Shown here piece after piece: positions 52,863 through 61,532 of a stretch of DNA of 64,000 nucleotides (its first letter is position 1; the number at the start of each line of letters is the position of its first letter). The stretch comes from Gemmata massiliana (GTDB lineage Bacteria > Planctomycetota > Planctomycetia > Gemmatales > Gemmataceae), in the NCBI RefSeq assembly GCF_901538265.1, contig NZ_LR593886.1, positions 3,679,738-3,743,737 of the forward strand, in the 5' to 3' direction. The notes beneath the pieces are model-generated. The model searched no databases. It was not told the origin of the DNA and saw only the letters and a list, made by a program, of their open reading frames with translations. The position numbers were made by a program, and so were the translations under genes.

Positions 52863-54091
52863 CAGGGCCGTTCCGTTATTCACGTTGGGGGATGCCGATA
52901 AGCATCATCGCTTGTTCGGGGTGTATTTGGAGTCGCTCGATGGCCTCGGGGTAGCTCTTGGCCCGAACCCGGGACAGCAGGTGAACCACGGCGTTGCGCG
53001 GGGCGGCGCCCTTGCGCACGCGTCCTCGCCCAGCGTCACGTCCCGAACGTAATGCAACTGGTTCTCGATGCGCCAGTGGTCCCGAACCAGGGCCAGAAGC
53101 GTCGCCGCGTCCGCGCGCCGCCGACAGGCTGGTGATCCCATGCACCACCTCCACCGTCCGCACCCCGTTCACCACCCGCTCGCGCGTTACCCGGAACCCC
53201 TGCTCGAGACCCTTCCACTTCTGGTCCGCCGTCAGGATACGCGTGACCTCAAGGGTGCGCCTCTCCCGGCGCCCGTGATTCTTGTCCGTTGAGGTGGCCA
53301 ACCGACCGCACGCTGCGGACCCCGGGACCGGTTCCGGGGGAAGTGGGCGCCGCGACGGATCGGGCGGCGGCCTCGAACGCGAACCCGCCCTCGATGTCGA
53401 CCACCGGCGCGGGGTGGTTGTCCTTCGCCACGAGGACGTAATGGCCCCCGGCTTCGATCACCTGTTTCGCCAGATCCCGTTGGCAGAATATCGCGTCGCC
53501 GGTCACCACCTTGCCCGCCGGGGGTATGATCCCCAACAACTCCAGCGCGGCCTTGTGTTCGTTGGTCTTGGAATCGACCCGCACCTGGGCCAGCACCGCC
53601 CCGACCGCCGGCGCGAACGCGGCCACCAGGTGCTGTCCGGGCACGTCCCCGTCGCGGCTCCCGCGCAGGGTCTTGCCGTCGAGCGCGATGTGCTCGAACG
53701 CGGTGTGCGCGATACGCCCCTCGATCCAGCGCGACAGGGCTGCTTCGAGTTGTTGCGCGTCGAACCGTCGGAGGGTCCGGGAGAGAGTGGATGTGGTGGG
53801 CGTCTTGCCGCGCCGGAACCCGAGCGCGTGGGCCAGCGGGGTTGCCGTGTTGTCGCCCGAATCGGGCGATCCCAGCGCGGCTCTTGCGCCCCATGAGCAG
53901 GGCTAACGCCACGAGGCCCCGAACGGCGGGTAACGGGTGGACGCGCCCGTGTCGGCTGCGCGGATCGGGGAGCGCGGCGAGCGCGTCATACCGCGTGCAA
54001 GGGGGCATGGGCAACTCCCGAACCAAGAGTCCACGCGCCCCAATTACCCAACCGCACACAAATCCACAACATGAAACAAGGAACGGCCCTG
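52863..54091 (-). mobile_element. Degenerate ISAs1-family insertion sequence with intact ends
   Basis: 1229 bp. Terminal inverted repeats begin CAGGGCCGTTCC at 52863 and are mirrored by GGAACGGCCCTG ending at 54091; 24 of the first 30 positions match. A perfect 10-base direct repeat CCGTGATTGG flanks both ends (52853-52862 and 54092-54101), the length expected for this family. The transposase inside is broken (separate entry). Confidence 0.92.
52876..54008 (-). pseudogene. ISAs1-family transposase, multiply frameshifted
   Basis: The remains of a DDE transposase in several frames. The N-terminal association domain MPPCTRYDALAALPDPRSR and GLVALALLMGRKSRAGIARF is followed by a one-base insertion (GGC-A-ACC near 53848); the DDE core then reads TPLAHALGFRRGKTPTTSTL, ALDGKTLRGSRDGDVPGQHL and VVTGDAIFCQRDLAKQVIEA in another frame. 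Further shifts occur after SVAAP, in SLSAARADAATLL, and around GEDACRVRKGAAPRNAVVHL, the last with a small deletion. The end is ERLQIHPEQAMMLIGIPQ, where the normal C-terminus ends. At least four frame changes make it non-functional. Confidence 0.88.
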
Positions 54092-54101
54092 CCGTGATTG
54101 G
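54092..54101. repeat. Right 10-bp target site duplication
   Basis: CCGTGATTGG, identical to 52853-52862; abuts the right end of the element. Confidence 0.9.
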
Positions 54102-54121
54102 CTTGATTGTCAGGGTCGGGG

Positions 54122-54150
54122 TTGACCGAATCGCGTGATCCGTCTATAGG
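54122..54150 (+). promoter_or_regulatory. Candidate sigma70-type promoter before the sugar-pathway operon
   Basis: TTGACC (54122-54127), a 17-base spacer, then TATAGG (54145-54150), close to the bacterial consensus. The predicted start of transcription would be near 54157, giving a 5' leader of about 70 bases before the ATG at 54227. Located in the DNA between the IS and the operon. Confidence 0.5.
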
Positions 54151-54226
54151 TCTCCTACTTTACGGTTCACATACCCCGGCCAGCGGAGCGGCTGGGTAGA
54201 CGCGCCCCGGTCGACGGAAGACCCTT

Positions 54227-55762
54227 ATGCTGAGCGAACGGATTCCCAGCGGCGAGCGCCCACCAGCGCCCCGCCGTAAGGTGATCGACCTGCAGGAGCT
54301 GACCGCGCTCCTGCCGCCGCTCAGGGCCGGGGGGCGCAAGGTGGTGCTGTGCCACGGGGCGTTCGACCCGCTCCACGCCGGCCACATCCGCCACTTTCAA
54401 CAGGCCCGTGAACTGGGCCACATTCTGATCGTCACCGTTACCCCGGACCGGTTCGTGAGTGCCGGTCCGCCGGCCTTCCCCGAGGACGTGCGGGCCGAAT
54501 CCATCGCGGCCCTGGAGTGCGTCGATTTCGTGGCCATTAACAAATGGCCGATGGCGGTCGAGTGCATTCAGGCGCTGCGCCCGGACGTGTTCGTCAAGGG
54601 GCCGGACCTGGTGCCCGAGTGCGCGGCTCCCGAAGAACAGGCGATCGCGGCCGTCGGGGGCACGGTCGCGTCTACGGCCTCCGCTCTCGGGACCGCGGAC
54701 CCAGCGGCGCCCCAGTTCCCGGTCCTCTCGCGAGCCGTAAACGAGTACCTCGCCGGGTTCGCCGGCCGGTACGGTCCCGAAACGGTGCTGCGGTACCTGG
54801 ACGGAATCCGGCCGCTGAAAGTGCTGATCGTCGGTGAAACGATCATCGACGAGTACCACTACTGCGAGGCCATCGGGAAGGCGTCCAAGGAACCGACTCT
54901 GGCGGTCAAATCGCTCTCGGTCGAGCAGTTCGCCGGAGGGGTGCTGGCGACCGCGAACCACCTGGCGAACTTCTGCGGCGACGTGTCGCTGGTGAGCATG
55001 TTGGGTGAGCAGAACTCGCACGAGCGGTTCGTCGGGGACGCCCTCAACCCGGAGATCAAGACCCGGTTCGTGCGCCGGCCCGGCGCCCCCACCATCGTCA
55101 AGCGCCGGTTCGTCGAACAGTATTTCTTCACCAAGCTGTTCGAGGTGTACGAGATCAACGACAGTCACCTGAGCGAAGCCGATAGCGCCGCCGTGTGCCG
55201 CGAACTGCGTCAGCGGGTGGGCGAGTTCGACGCGGTCCTGGTGTTCGACTTCGGGCACGAGATGCTCGGGCCGGAGGCCGTACGGGTGCTGTGCGACGAG
55301 GCCCGGTTCCTGGCCGTGAACACGCAATCCAACGCGGGCAATTTCGGGTACCACACGGCGTCCAAGTACCCGCGGGCCGATTACGTGTGCATCACCGAGG
55401 GCGAGTTGCGCCTCGACTCCCGGGACCGCCGGGGCGACCTGCGGCACATGGTCGACGCGCTGGTGCGCCGGACCGGGTGCGGGGCCGTGTCGGTTACACG
55501 CGGCGCGCGCGGGTGCCTGTGCTACAGCCCGACCGACGGGTTCACCGAGGTGCCGGCGTTCGCGGGCAAGATCGTGGACCGGGTCGGGGCCGGGGACGCT
55601 TTTCTTACGCTAGCCGCTCCGTGCGTGGTCCAAGGGGCGCCGATCGAAGTGGCCGGCTTCCTCGGGAACGTGGCCGGTGCCCAGGCCGTGGCCACGGTGT
55701 GCAACCGGAGCCCGATCGAGCGCGACCCGCTCGTCCGGTACGTCCGCCACCTGTTGAAATAG
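54227..55762 (+). CDS. Bifunctional nucleotidyltransferase / PfkB-family sugar kinase (HldE-like, domains reversed)
   Basis: 511 aa. The N-terminal half (about 35-170) is a cytidylyltransferase-fold domain: LCHGAFDPLHAGHIRHFQQA, with the nucleotide-binding LHAGH, and RPDVFVKGPDLVPE. The C-terminal half (about 190-505) is a PfkB kinase with VLIVGETIIDEYHY, FAGGVLATANHLANF, and near the end IVDRVGAGDAFLTLA, whose Asp is the catalytic base. In HldE the kinase precedes the transferase; here the order is swapped. Such a protein would phosphorylate a sugar and then activate it as a nucleotide derivative; a heptose-like substrate is likely but unproven. First gene of a tightly packed plus-strand operon. 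Confidence 0.85.
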   Translation: MLSERIPSGERPPAPRRKVIDLQELTALLPPLRAGGRKVVLCHGAFDPLHAGHIRHFQQARELGHILIVTVTPDRFVSAGPPAFPEDVRAESIAALECVDFVAINKWPMAVECIQALRPDVFVKGPDLVPECAAPEEQAIAAVGGTVASTASALGTADPAAPQFPVLSRAVNEYLAGFAGRYGPETVLRYLDGIRPLKVLIVGETIIDEYHYCEAIGKASKEPTLAVKSLSVEQFAGGVLATANHLANFCGDVSLVSMLGEQNSHERFVGDALNPEIKTRFVRRPGAPTIVKRRFVEQYFFTKLFEVYEINDSHLSEADSAAVCRELRQRVGEFDAVLVFDFGHEMLGPEAVRVLCDEARFLAVNTQSNAGNFGYHTASKYPRADYVCITEGELRLDSRDRRGDLRHMVDALVRRTGCGAVSVTRGARGCLCYSPTDGFTEVPAFAGKIVDRVGAGDAFLTLAAPCVVQGAPIEVAGFLGNVAGAQAVATVCNRSPIERDPLVRYVRHLLK

Positions 55763-55801
55763 ACCCCGAGCCCGTGATCCGCTGAAGGAGAGAGGTACCA
55801 G

Positions 55802-56797
55802 GTGCAAAACGACACGGCCCGGCTCTACCGCGAGATGCTCCGCATCCGGCTCATTGAGGAGGGGATCGCCGACCTGTACCCCGAACAGCAGATGCGGTGC
55901 CCGGTTCACCTGTGTATCGGCCAGGAGGCCGTGTGCGCCGGTGTGTGTGACGCGCTCGACCGGGACGATCTGGTGATGAGCACCCACCGCGCGCACGGGC
56001 ACTACCTCGCCAAGGGCGGGAGCCTGCGGGCGATGATGGCCGAAATGTACGGCAAGGCCACCGGGTGCTGCGGGGGCATGGGCGGGTCCATGCACCTGAT
56101 CGATCTGTCGGCCGGGTTCCTCGGGGCCACTCCGATCGTGGCCAGCACGATCCCGATCGCGGTCGGGGCCGCGTTCGGAGCGGTGAACAGCGGGTGCCCC
56201 CGCGTTGTGGTCACCTTCTTTGGTGAAGGCGCGACCGAGGAGGGCGTGTTTCACGAGGCTCTGAACTTCGCCGCACTGAAGAAGTTGCCGGTGCTGTTCG
56301 TGTGTGAGAACAACCTGTACTCCGTGTACTCGCCGCTGTCGGTACGGCAGCCCGAGGGCCGCGAGGTGGCGGCGCTGGCGCGCGGGCACGGCGTGCCCAG
56401 TGTGAAGGGTGACGGGAACGATGTTCTTGCGGTGCGCCGGATGACGGCCGAAGCGCTCGAACACGTTCGTTCGACCGGCCCGGCGTTCCTGGAGTTCAAG
56501 ACGTACCGCTGGCGCGAGCACTGTGGCCCGAACTTCGACAACGACATCGGGTACCGTACCCCGGCCGAGTACGAGCGCTGGCGCAAACTGTGCCCGCTCG
56601 ATCGGCTCCGCGAAACCGGGCTTGCTGCGGGCGCGTTTACCGGTTCCGATATTGAAGCCTGGACCGCCGAAATCAAGGACGAGTTCGCGGACGCGGCCCG
56701 GTTCGCGAAGGACAGCCCGTTCCCCGGGCCGGACGCCCTGATGCGGAACGTCTACGCGGGCGCCGCTCCCGCAACCCCGCTCGCTCGTGCGGCCTGA
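55802..56797 (+). CDS. TPP-dependent dehydrogenase E1 component, alpha subunit
   Basis: 331 aa, GTG start with AAGGAG about 14 bases upstream. The E1-alpha core has TRHAHGHYLAKGG-like sequence (STHRAHGHYLAKGGSLRAM), GCCGGMGGSMHLIDLS, TPIVASTIPIAVGAAFGAV and the thiamine diphosphate/metal motif FFGEGATEEGVFHEALNF ending in CENN. It ends near TYRWREHCGPN. The alpha subunit pairs with the beta gene 39 bases downstream. No E2 or E3 subunit gene follows, so the pair probably transfers an acyl carbanion to another acceptor and not to lipoamide (inference). Confidence 0.9.
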   Translation: MQNDTARLYREMLRIRLIEEGIADLYPEQQMRCPVHLCIGQEAVCAGVCDALDRDDLVMSTHRAHGHYLAKGGSLRAMMAEMYGKATGCCGGMGGSMHLIDLSAGFLGATPIVASTIPIAVGAAFGAVNSGCPRVVVTFFGEGATEEGVFHEALNFAALKKLPVLFVCENNLYSVYSPLSVRQPEGREVAALARGHGVPSVKGDGNDVLAVRRMTAEALEHVRSTGPAFLEFKTYRWREHCGPNFDNDIGYRTPAEYERWRKLCPLDRLRETGLAAGAFTGSDIEAWTAEIKDEFADAARFAKDSPFPGPDALMRNVYAGAAPATPLARAA

Positions 56798-56835
56798 TTA
56801 CACACGACCCGCGCATCACGGAGGAGCGCCCGCCG

Positions 56836-57888
56836 ATGGCCCGCGAACTGAAATACTTCCAGGCCGTTCACGAGGCCACGGACCTGTGCATGGCCAAAGA
56901 CCCGGCCGTTTACGTGATCGGGCTGGGGGCGACCGACCCCAAGGGCATCTTCGGCACCACCGCGGGGCTGGAGCAGAAGTACGGCAGCGCCCGCGTCATG
57001 GACATGCCGTGCGCCGAGAACGGGATGACCGGTGTGGCCATCGGTTCAGCCCTCACCGGGATGCGCCCGATCCTCCTGCACCAGCGCATCGATTTCGCCG
57101 TTCTGACGATGGAGCAGATCGTCAACCAGGCGGCCAAGTGGCACTACATGTTCGGCGGGCAGAAGAGCGTGCCGCTCGTCGTCCGGCTGCTGGTCGGGCG
57201 CGGGTGGGGGCAGGGGCCGCAGCACTCGCAGAGCCTCCAATCGTGGTTCGCACACATCCCGGGCCTGAAAGTGGTGATGCCCAGCACACCGCAGGACGCG
57301 AAGGGGCTGTTGATCTCGGCCGTCGAGGACGACAACCCGGTCGTGTTCATCGAACACCGGTGGCTGCACAACATCACGGGACCGGTACCCGATGGGCCGT
57401 ACCGGGTGCCGTTCGGTAAGGCCCGCGTGCTGCGCCCCGGGCGCGACGTGACCATCGTGGCCCTGTCGCACATGGCCCTGGAAGCGCACCGGGCGGCCGA
57501 GACGTTGGCACGCGAGGGGATCGACGCCGAGGTGATCGACCCGCGGAGCCTGCGCCCGTTCGACGCCGAAACGGTCATTGAATCGGTCCAAAAAACTGGG
57601 CGCCTGATCGTGGCGGACACGAGTTGGACGCACGCCGGGTTCTCCGCCGAAGTGGTCGCGCGGGTCGCAGAAGAAGTCGACTCACTCAAGTGCCGGCCGC
57701 GGCGCATCGGGCTCCCGGACTGCCCGACCCCGACCACTCCGGCGCTGGCCGGAGCGTTTTACCCGGGAGCGTTCGACATCGTCGCGGCGGCGTGCGAAAT
57801 GGTCCAGGGGCGCACGATCCCGCGCCCGGCCGCCGACCCGCGGGCGCACCTGGACGTTCCCGACCCGAGCTTCACCGGACCGTTCTGA
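56836..57888 (+). CDS. TPP-dependent dehydrogenase E1 component, beta subunit (transketolase-type)
   Basis: 350 aa. It begins ARELKYFQAVHEATDLCMAK; MDMPCAENGMTGVAIGSALT carries the catalytic-region glutamate, then GMRPILLHQRIDFAVLTMEQ and the pyrimidine-binding part YMFGGQKSVPLVVRLLVGRG. The C-terminal transketolase domain includes VTIVALSHMALEAHRAAETL, IDAEVIDPRSLRPFDAETVI and DTSWTHAGFSAEVVARVAEE. Forms the E1 heterotetramer with the gene upstream. It overlaps nothing and is one base from the next start, so the operon is tightly coupled. Confidence 0.92.
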   Translation: MARELKYFQAVHEATDLCMAKDPAVYVIGLGATDPKGIFGTTAGLEQKYGSARVMDMPCAENGMTGVAIGSALTGMRPILLHQRIDFAVLTMEQIVNQAAKWHYMFGGQKSVPLVVRLLVGRGWGQGPQHSQSLQSWFAHIPGLKVVMPSTPQDAKGLLISAVEDDNPVVFIEHRWLHNITGPVPDGPYRVPFGKARVLRPGRDVTIVALSHMALEAHRAAETLAREGIDAEVIDPRSLRPFDAETVIESVQKTGRLIVADTSWTHAGFSAEVVARVAEEVDSLKCRPRRIGLPDCPTPTTPALAGAFYPGAFDIVAAACEMVQGRTIPRPAADPRAHLDVPDPSFTGPF

Positions 57889-57889
57889 T

Positions 57890-59644
57890 ATGCTCCCGCA
57901 GCCCTCACCGCAGGCCCCGAAGCGCGCTGTCATCCTGTCCGCGTCGAGTGACATCGGGGCGGCCCTGGCGCGCCACTGGCTGGGGCAAGGGTGGACCGTT
58001 GCCGGGACGTACCGCACGCACTCCGCGACCGTGGACGAACTGTGCGCTGCTGGGGCCGAATTGGTTCTGTGCGATTTGATCGACCGTGCGTCAGTGGACG
58101 ACGCCTGCCGCCGGCTGTGTGCCGGCTCTGGGGCGTGGGACGTGCTCGTTTTGTGCCCCGGGGCACTCGACCCGGTCGGGCCGTTTGCCGATTGCGACTT
58201 CGACGCCTGGGAGGACGCGCTGCGGGTGAACCTGGCGGCCCCGCTCCGGGTGGTCCACGGATTGCTCCCGGCCCGGAACCGCGGGGGCGAACCGTGTGTG
58301 CTGTTCTTCGCCGGCGGGGGAACCAACAACGCACCCACGAACTATTCCGCCTACACGACCGGCAAGATCGCCCTCGTGAAGGCGTGCGAGCTACTGGACG
58401 CAGAACTGCCCGACACGCGGTTCGTGATCCTCGGCACCGGCTGGGTGAAAACCAAGATTCACGAAGCGACCTTGCGGGCCGGTGCCCGGGCGGGCGATAA
58501 CTACCGCCGCACGGTGGACAAACTCGGGAGCGAAGACTGCACCCCGATGGCCCGGGTGCTGGAGTTCTGTGATTGGGCGCTCGCGGCCCCGCGCTCGGCG
58601 GTGAGCGGGCGCAACTTCAGCGTCCCACACGACCCCTGGGGCCGACCCGAACTGAACACGTGGCTGACCTCGGACCTCGGCGCCTACAAGCTCAGGCGCG
58701 CGGGCAACGACTGGCGGCCCCGATCGGACCACGAACCGCGGAGTAACTCAATGGCGCGCAGTCGCATCCTCGACGACCTCCTCCAAACCCTCCCCGGCGT
58801 GCGGGACCGGCACGCACCGAGTTCCCCCCTGTACGGGCTCTTAAAGCAGGTGGCGCGCCAGGAGGTCGAGGGGCTGTTCCGCTCGACCGAGCCGGCGGCC
58901 CGCGGGTTCGGCCCGTTCGGGGAACTCACCTTCCCGTACTTCGGCATGGGCGCGGTGGACTCACTCAGCCTGTTCGACCTGGACGAACTGCTCTTGTTCA
59001 GCTTCTACCACCAGAACCGCGACCGGTACCGGCGCGTGTTGGACGTGGGCGCGAACGTCGGGCTGCACTCGGTCGTTCTGGACCGGTGCGGGTTCGAGGT
59101 GCGGTGCTTCGAGCCGGACCCCGTCCACTTCGCCCAGCTCCAACGGAACCTGGACCTGAACGGGTGCCGGTCCGTCACACCGAACCAGGCCGCTGTTTCG
59201 AGCGCGGCCGGGACGCTCGAATTCGTCCGCGTTTTAGGGAACACGACCGGGAGCCACCTCGCGGGGGCGAAAGCGTCCCCCTACGGCGAACTGGAGCGGT
59301 TCCCGGTTCGGGTCGAGGCGATCGGCCCGCTGCTCGATTGGGCCGACCTCGTCAAGATGGACGTGGAGGGGCACGAGGCCGACATCCTGCTGAGCACCGA
59401 GCGCCGGCACTGGGAGCGGACCGACGGCGTGGTCGAGATCGGCACCCCGGCGAACGCCCGGGCCGTGTTCGAGCACTTCCGTGGGCTGGGCGTACATTTG
59501 TTTGCGCAGAAGACCGGGTGGGGGCTCGTGACCGATCTGGCGGCCATGCCCACGAGCTACCGCGACGGGTCGCTGTTCATGACCTGCCGGGACGAGATGC
59601 CGTGGGAACCCCCGGTGGCCGCCGGGGTACGGAAGGCGTCGTAA
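57890..59644 (+). CDS. Short-chain dehydrogenase fused to FkbM-type methyltransferase
   Basis: 584 aa. Residues 1-275 are a short-chain dehydrogenase: ILSASSDIGAALARHW (the Gly-rich NAD loop in variant form), LCPGALDPVG, and the active-site Tyr-x3-Lys in YSAYTTGKIALVKA. From residue 288 (MARSRILDDLLQTLPGV) to the end lies an FkbM methyltransferase: LDVGANVGLHSVVLDRCG, CFEPDPVHFAQLQRNLDLNG, WADLVKMDVEGHEADILLST. Either a reductase and an O-methyltransferase in one chain, or two proteins by internal initiation, since an ATG at 58751 has GCGGAG seven bases before it. Probably reduces a keto sugar and methylates a hydroxyl (inference). Confidence 0.85.
   Translation: MLPQPSPQAPKRAVILSASSDIGAALARHWLGQGWTVAGTYRTHSATVDELCAAGAELVLCDLIDRASVDDACRRLCAGSGAWDVLVLCPGALDPVGPFADCDFDAWEDALRVNLAAPLRVVHGLLPARNRGGEPCVLFFAGGGTNNAPTNYSAYTTGKIALVKACELLDAELPDTRFVILGTGWVKTKIHEATLRAGARAGDNYRRTVDKLGSEDCTPMARVLEFCDWALAAPRSAVSGRNFSVPHDPWGRPELNTWLTSDLGAYKLRRAGNDWRPRSDHEPRSNSMARSRILDDLLQTLPGVRDRHAPSSPLYGLLKQVARQEVEGLFRSTEPAARGFGPFGELTFPYFGMGAVDSLSLFDLDELLLFSFYHQNRDRYRRVLDVGANVGLHSVVLDRCGFEVRCFEPDPVHFAQLQRNLDLNGCRSVTPNQAAVSSAAGTLEFVRVLGNTTGSHLAGAKASPYGELERFPVRVEAIGPLLDWADLVKMDVEGHEADILLSTERRHWERTDGVVEIGTPANARAVFEHFRGLGVHLFAQKTGWGLVTDLAAMPTSYRDGSLFMTCRDEMPWEPPVAAGVRKAS
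58738..58743 (+). promoter_or_regulatory. Possible internal ribosome binding site for the FkbM part
   Basis: GCGGAG at 58738-58743 lies 7 bases before an in-frame ATG at 58751 (residue 288 of the fusion). That ATG begins the natural N-terminus of an FkbM protein, so the gene may also give a separate methyltransferase. Confidence 0.45.
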
Positions 59645-59661
59645 CCGTTCGAGCGGCGGTC

Positions 59662-59668
59662 AAGGAGG
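59662..59668 (+). promoter_or_regulatory. Ribosome binding site that fixes the start of the TPP enzyme
   Basis: AAGGAGG at 59662-59668 lies 8 bases before GTG at 59677, showing that translation begins there and not at upstream ATGs in the same frame. Confidence 0.75.
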
Positions 59669-59676
59669 ACACCCGC

Positions 59677-61497
59677 GTGAAGCTTTCCGACTATGTTGCC
59701 GCGTTTCTGGCCGAGCAGGGCATCCGCCACGTGTTCGCCGTGTCCGGTGGGGCCGCGCTGCACCTCATCCACTCCGTCGCCGACACCCCGGGCCTGACCT
59801 ACGTGTGCCCGATGCACGAGCAGGCCGGGGCGATGGCCGCGGATGCCTACGCCCGCGTCACGAACAAGCTCGGTGCGGCCGTCGCCACCAGCGGTCCCGG
59901 GGCTACGAACCTGCTCACCGGGGTGTGCTGCGCGTACTACGACTCGGTCCCGGTGCTGTTCATCACCGGGCAGGTTTCGACGTTCCGGAACAAGGGCGAC
60001 ACCGGGGTCCGCCAGATCGGGTTCCAGGAGACGGACAGCGTCGATCTGTTCCGCTCGGTGACCAAGTACGTCGTCCGTGTCGATCAGCCCGAGTGCATCC
60101 GGTACGAGTTGGAGAAGGCGTGTCACCTCGCGACCTCGGGGCGCCCGGGGCCGGTGCTGGTCGACATCCCGGATAACGTTCAGCGGGCGCAGATCGATCC
60201 GGAAACACTGGACGGGTACGTTCTCCCTCTTCCCGCTACCCCAGTAACCACGACCGCCGACCAGATCGCACACTGTCTGGAACTGGTCCGCGGGGCCGAG
60301 CGCCCGGTGCTCGTGCTCGGTTGGGGCGTTCACCTGGCCGGCGCGGGTGCGCTGGCACTCGAAGTGGCCGAACGGCTGGGCTTGCCGATCGCGCCGACCT
60401 GGGCCATCGCCGACGCGGTGCCGCACGACCACCCGCTGCACATCGGCACCTTCGGTACCCACGGCACCCGGCACGCGAACTTCGCGGTTCAGAACGCGGA
60501 CCTGATCCTGTCCGTCGGCTCGCGGCTCGACACGAAGGCTACTGGGACTCCTCCCGCCACATTCGCACGCGGGGCCAAGAAGGTCGTCGTGGACATCGAC
60601 CCGTGTGAGCTGAACAAGTTCGCGCGCTACGACCTCCACATCGACCTGCCGATCGCGTCTGACGCCGGGGCGTTCCTCCGGGCGCTGAACACCGCGCCCT
60701 CGCGCCCACCTGTAAGCGCGTGGTTGGAGCGGATCGCGGACTGGAAGAGTCGGTACCCGGTGTGCCCGGACGAGTATTACTCGGAGTCTGAAGTCAATCC
60801 CTATGTGTTCGCGAAGACCCTGTCCCGGCACCTGGGTGAGGGGGAGCAGATCTTCCTCGACACCGGGTGTACGCTGGCATGGGTGATGCAGGCGTTCGAG
60901 TTCAAGCGCGGGCAGCGCCTGTTCCACGACTGGAACAACACCGCGATGGGCTGGGCCGTGCCCGCGTGCGTGGGCGCGTCACTGGCCCTGGACCGCCGCC
61001 CGGTCGTGTGCGTTACCGGCGACGGCAGCCTCCAGATGAACATTCAGGAGCTGGCCACCGTCGTGCGGCACAAGTTGCCGGTCAAGATCTTCCTGCTGAA
61101 CAACCACGGCCACGGCATGATTCAGCAGACGCAGGAACAGTGGCTCGGGTCCAAATACCACGCATCGAGCGTGGAGGGCGGGTTAACGGACCCGGACTAC
61201 CTCGCGGTCGCCCGCGCATACGGGTTCCCAGTACACAACCTGACGCGCGCGGCCGACGTGTCGGACCGTATCGCCGCGGTGCTGGCGGCCGACGGCCCGC
61301 AGTTCTGCAACGTCGAGATCCCGGCCCACCACCGCGTGCTCCCGCAAGTCAAGTTCGGGCGCCCGAACGAGGATACCGAACCGCTCCTGCCACGGGACGA
61401 GTTCCTGAGCAACATGATCGTCAAGGCTATGGACGTGTCCGTCGCGCCCCTCCCCGCCGTACCCCACCCACCTTCCGCGCTCCCCAAGGCGGCCTGA
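59677..61497 (+). CDS. Thiamine-pyrophosphate-dependent enzyme (acetolactate synthase-like)
   Basis: 606 aa, GTG start, ribosome site AAGGAGG. The N-terminal pyrimidine-binding domain has HVFAVSGGAALHLIHSVADT, catalytic Glu in CPMHEQAGAMAADAYARV near residue 50, and AVATSGPGATNLLTGVCCAY. The central Rossmann domain follows (VLVLGWGVHLAGAG), then the PP domain GDGSLQMNIQELATVVRHKL and NNHGHGMIQQTQEQW. Homologues make branched-chain precursors or decarboxylate 2-oxo acids. In this operon it may do acyl addition to a keto sugar (as in the YerE-type branching reaction) or supply the acyl donor; both are inferences. It follows the SDR-FkbM fusion after 32 bases. Confidence 0.88.
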   Translation: MKLSDYVAAFLAEQGIRHVFAVSGGAALHLIHSVADTPGLTYVCPMHEQAGAMAADAYARVTNKLGAAVATSGPGATNLLTGVCCAYYDSVPVLFITGQVSTFRNKGDTGVRQIGFQETDSVDLFRSVTKYVVRVDQPECIRYELEKACHLATSGRPGPVLVDIPDNVQRAQIDPETLDGYVLPLPATPVTTTADQIAHCLELVRGAERPVLVLGWGVHLAGAGALALEVAERLGLPIAPTWAIADAVPHDHPLHIGTFGTHGTRHANFAVQNADLILSVGSRLDTKATGTPPATFARGAKKVVVDIDPCELNKFARYDLHIDLPIASDAGAFLRALNTAPSRPPVSAWLERIADWKSRYPVCPDEYYSESEVNPYVFAKTLSRHLGEGEQIFLDTGCTLAWVMQAFEFKRGQRLFHDWNNTAMGWAVPACVGASLALDRRPVVCVTGDGSLQMNIQELATVVRHKLPVKIFLLNNHGHGMIQQTQEQWLGSKYHASSVEGGLTDPDYLAVARAYGFPVHNLTRAADVSDRIAAVLAADGPQFCNVEIPAHHRVLPQVKFGRPNEDTEPLLPRDEFLSNMIVKAMDVSVAPLPAVPHPPSALPKAA

Positions 61498-61532
61498 CGA
61501 CCGCGAGCCGAATGACCTCTTGAGGCGCTGCT

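Noticed and set aside
52876-53301. Separate small genes in the IS
   Set aside because: They are fragments of one ISAs1 transposase in different frames, not independent genes.
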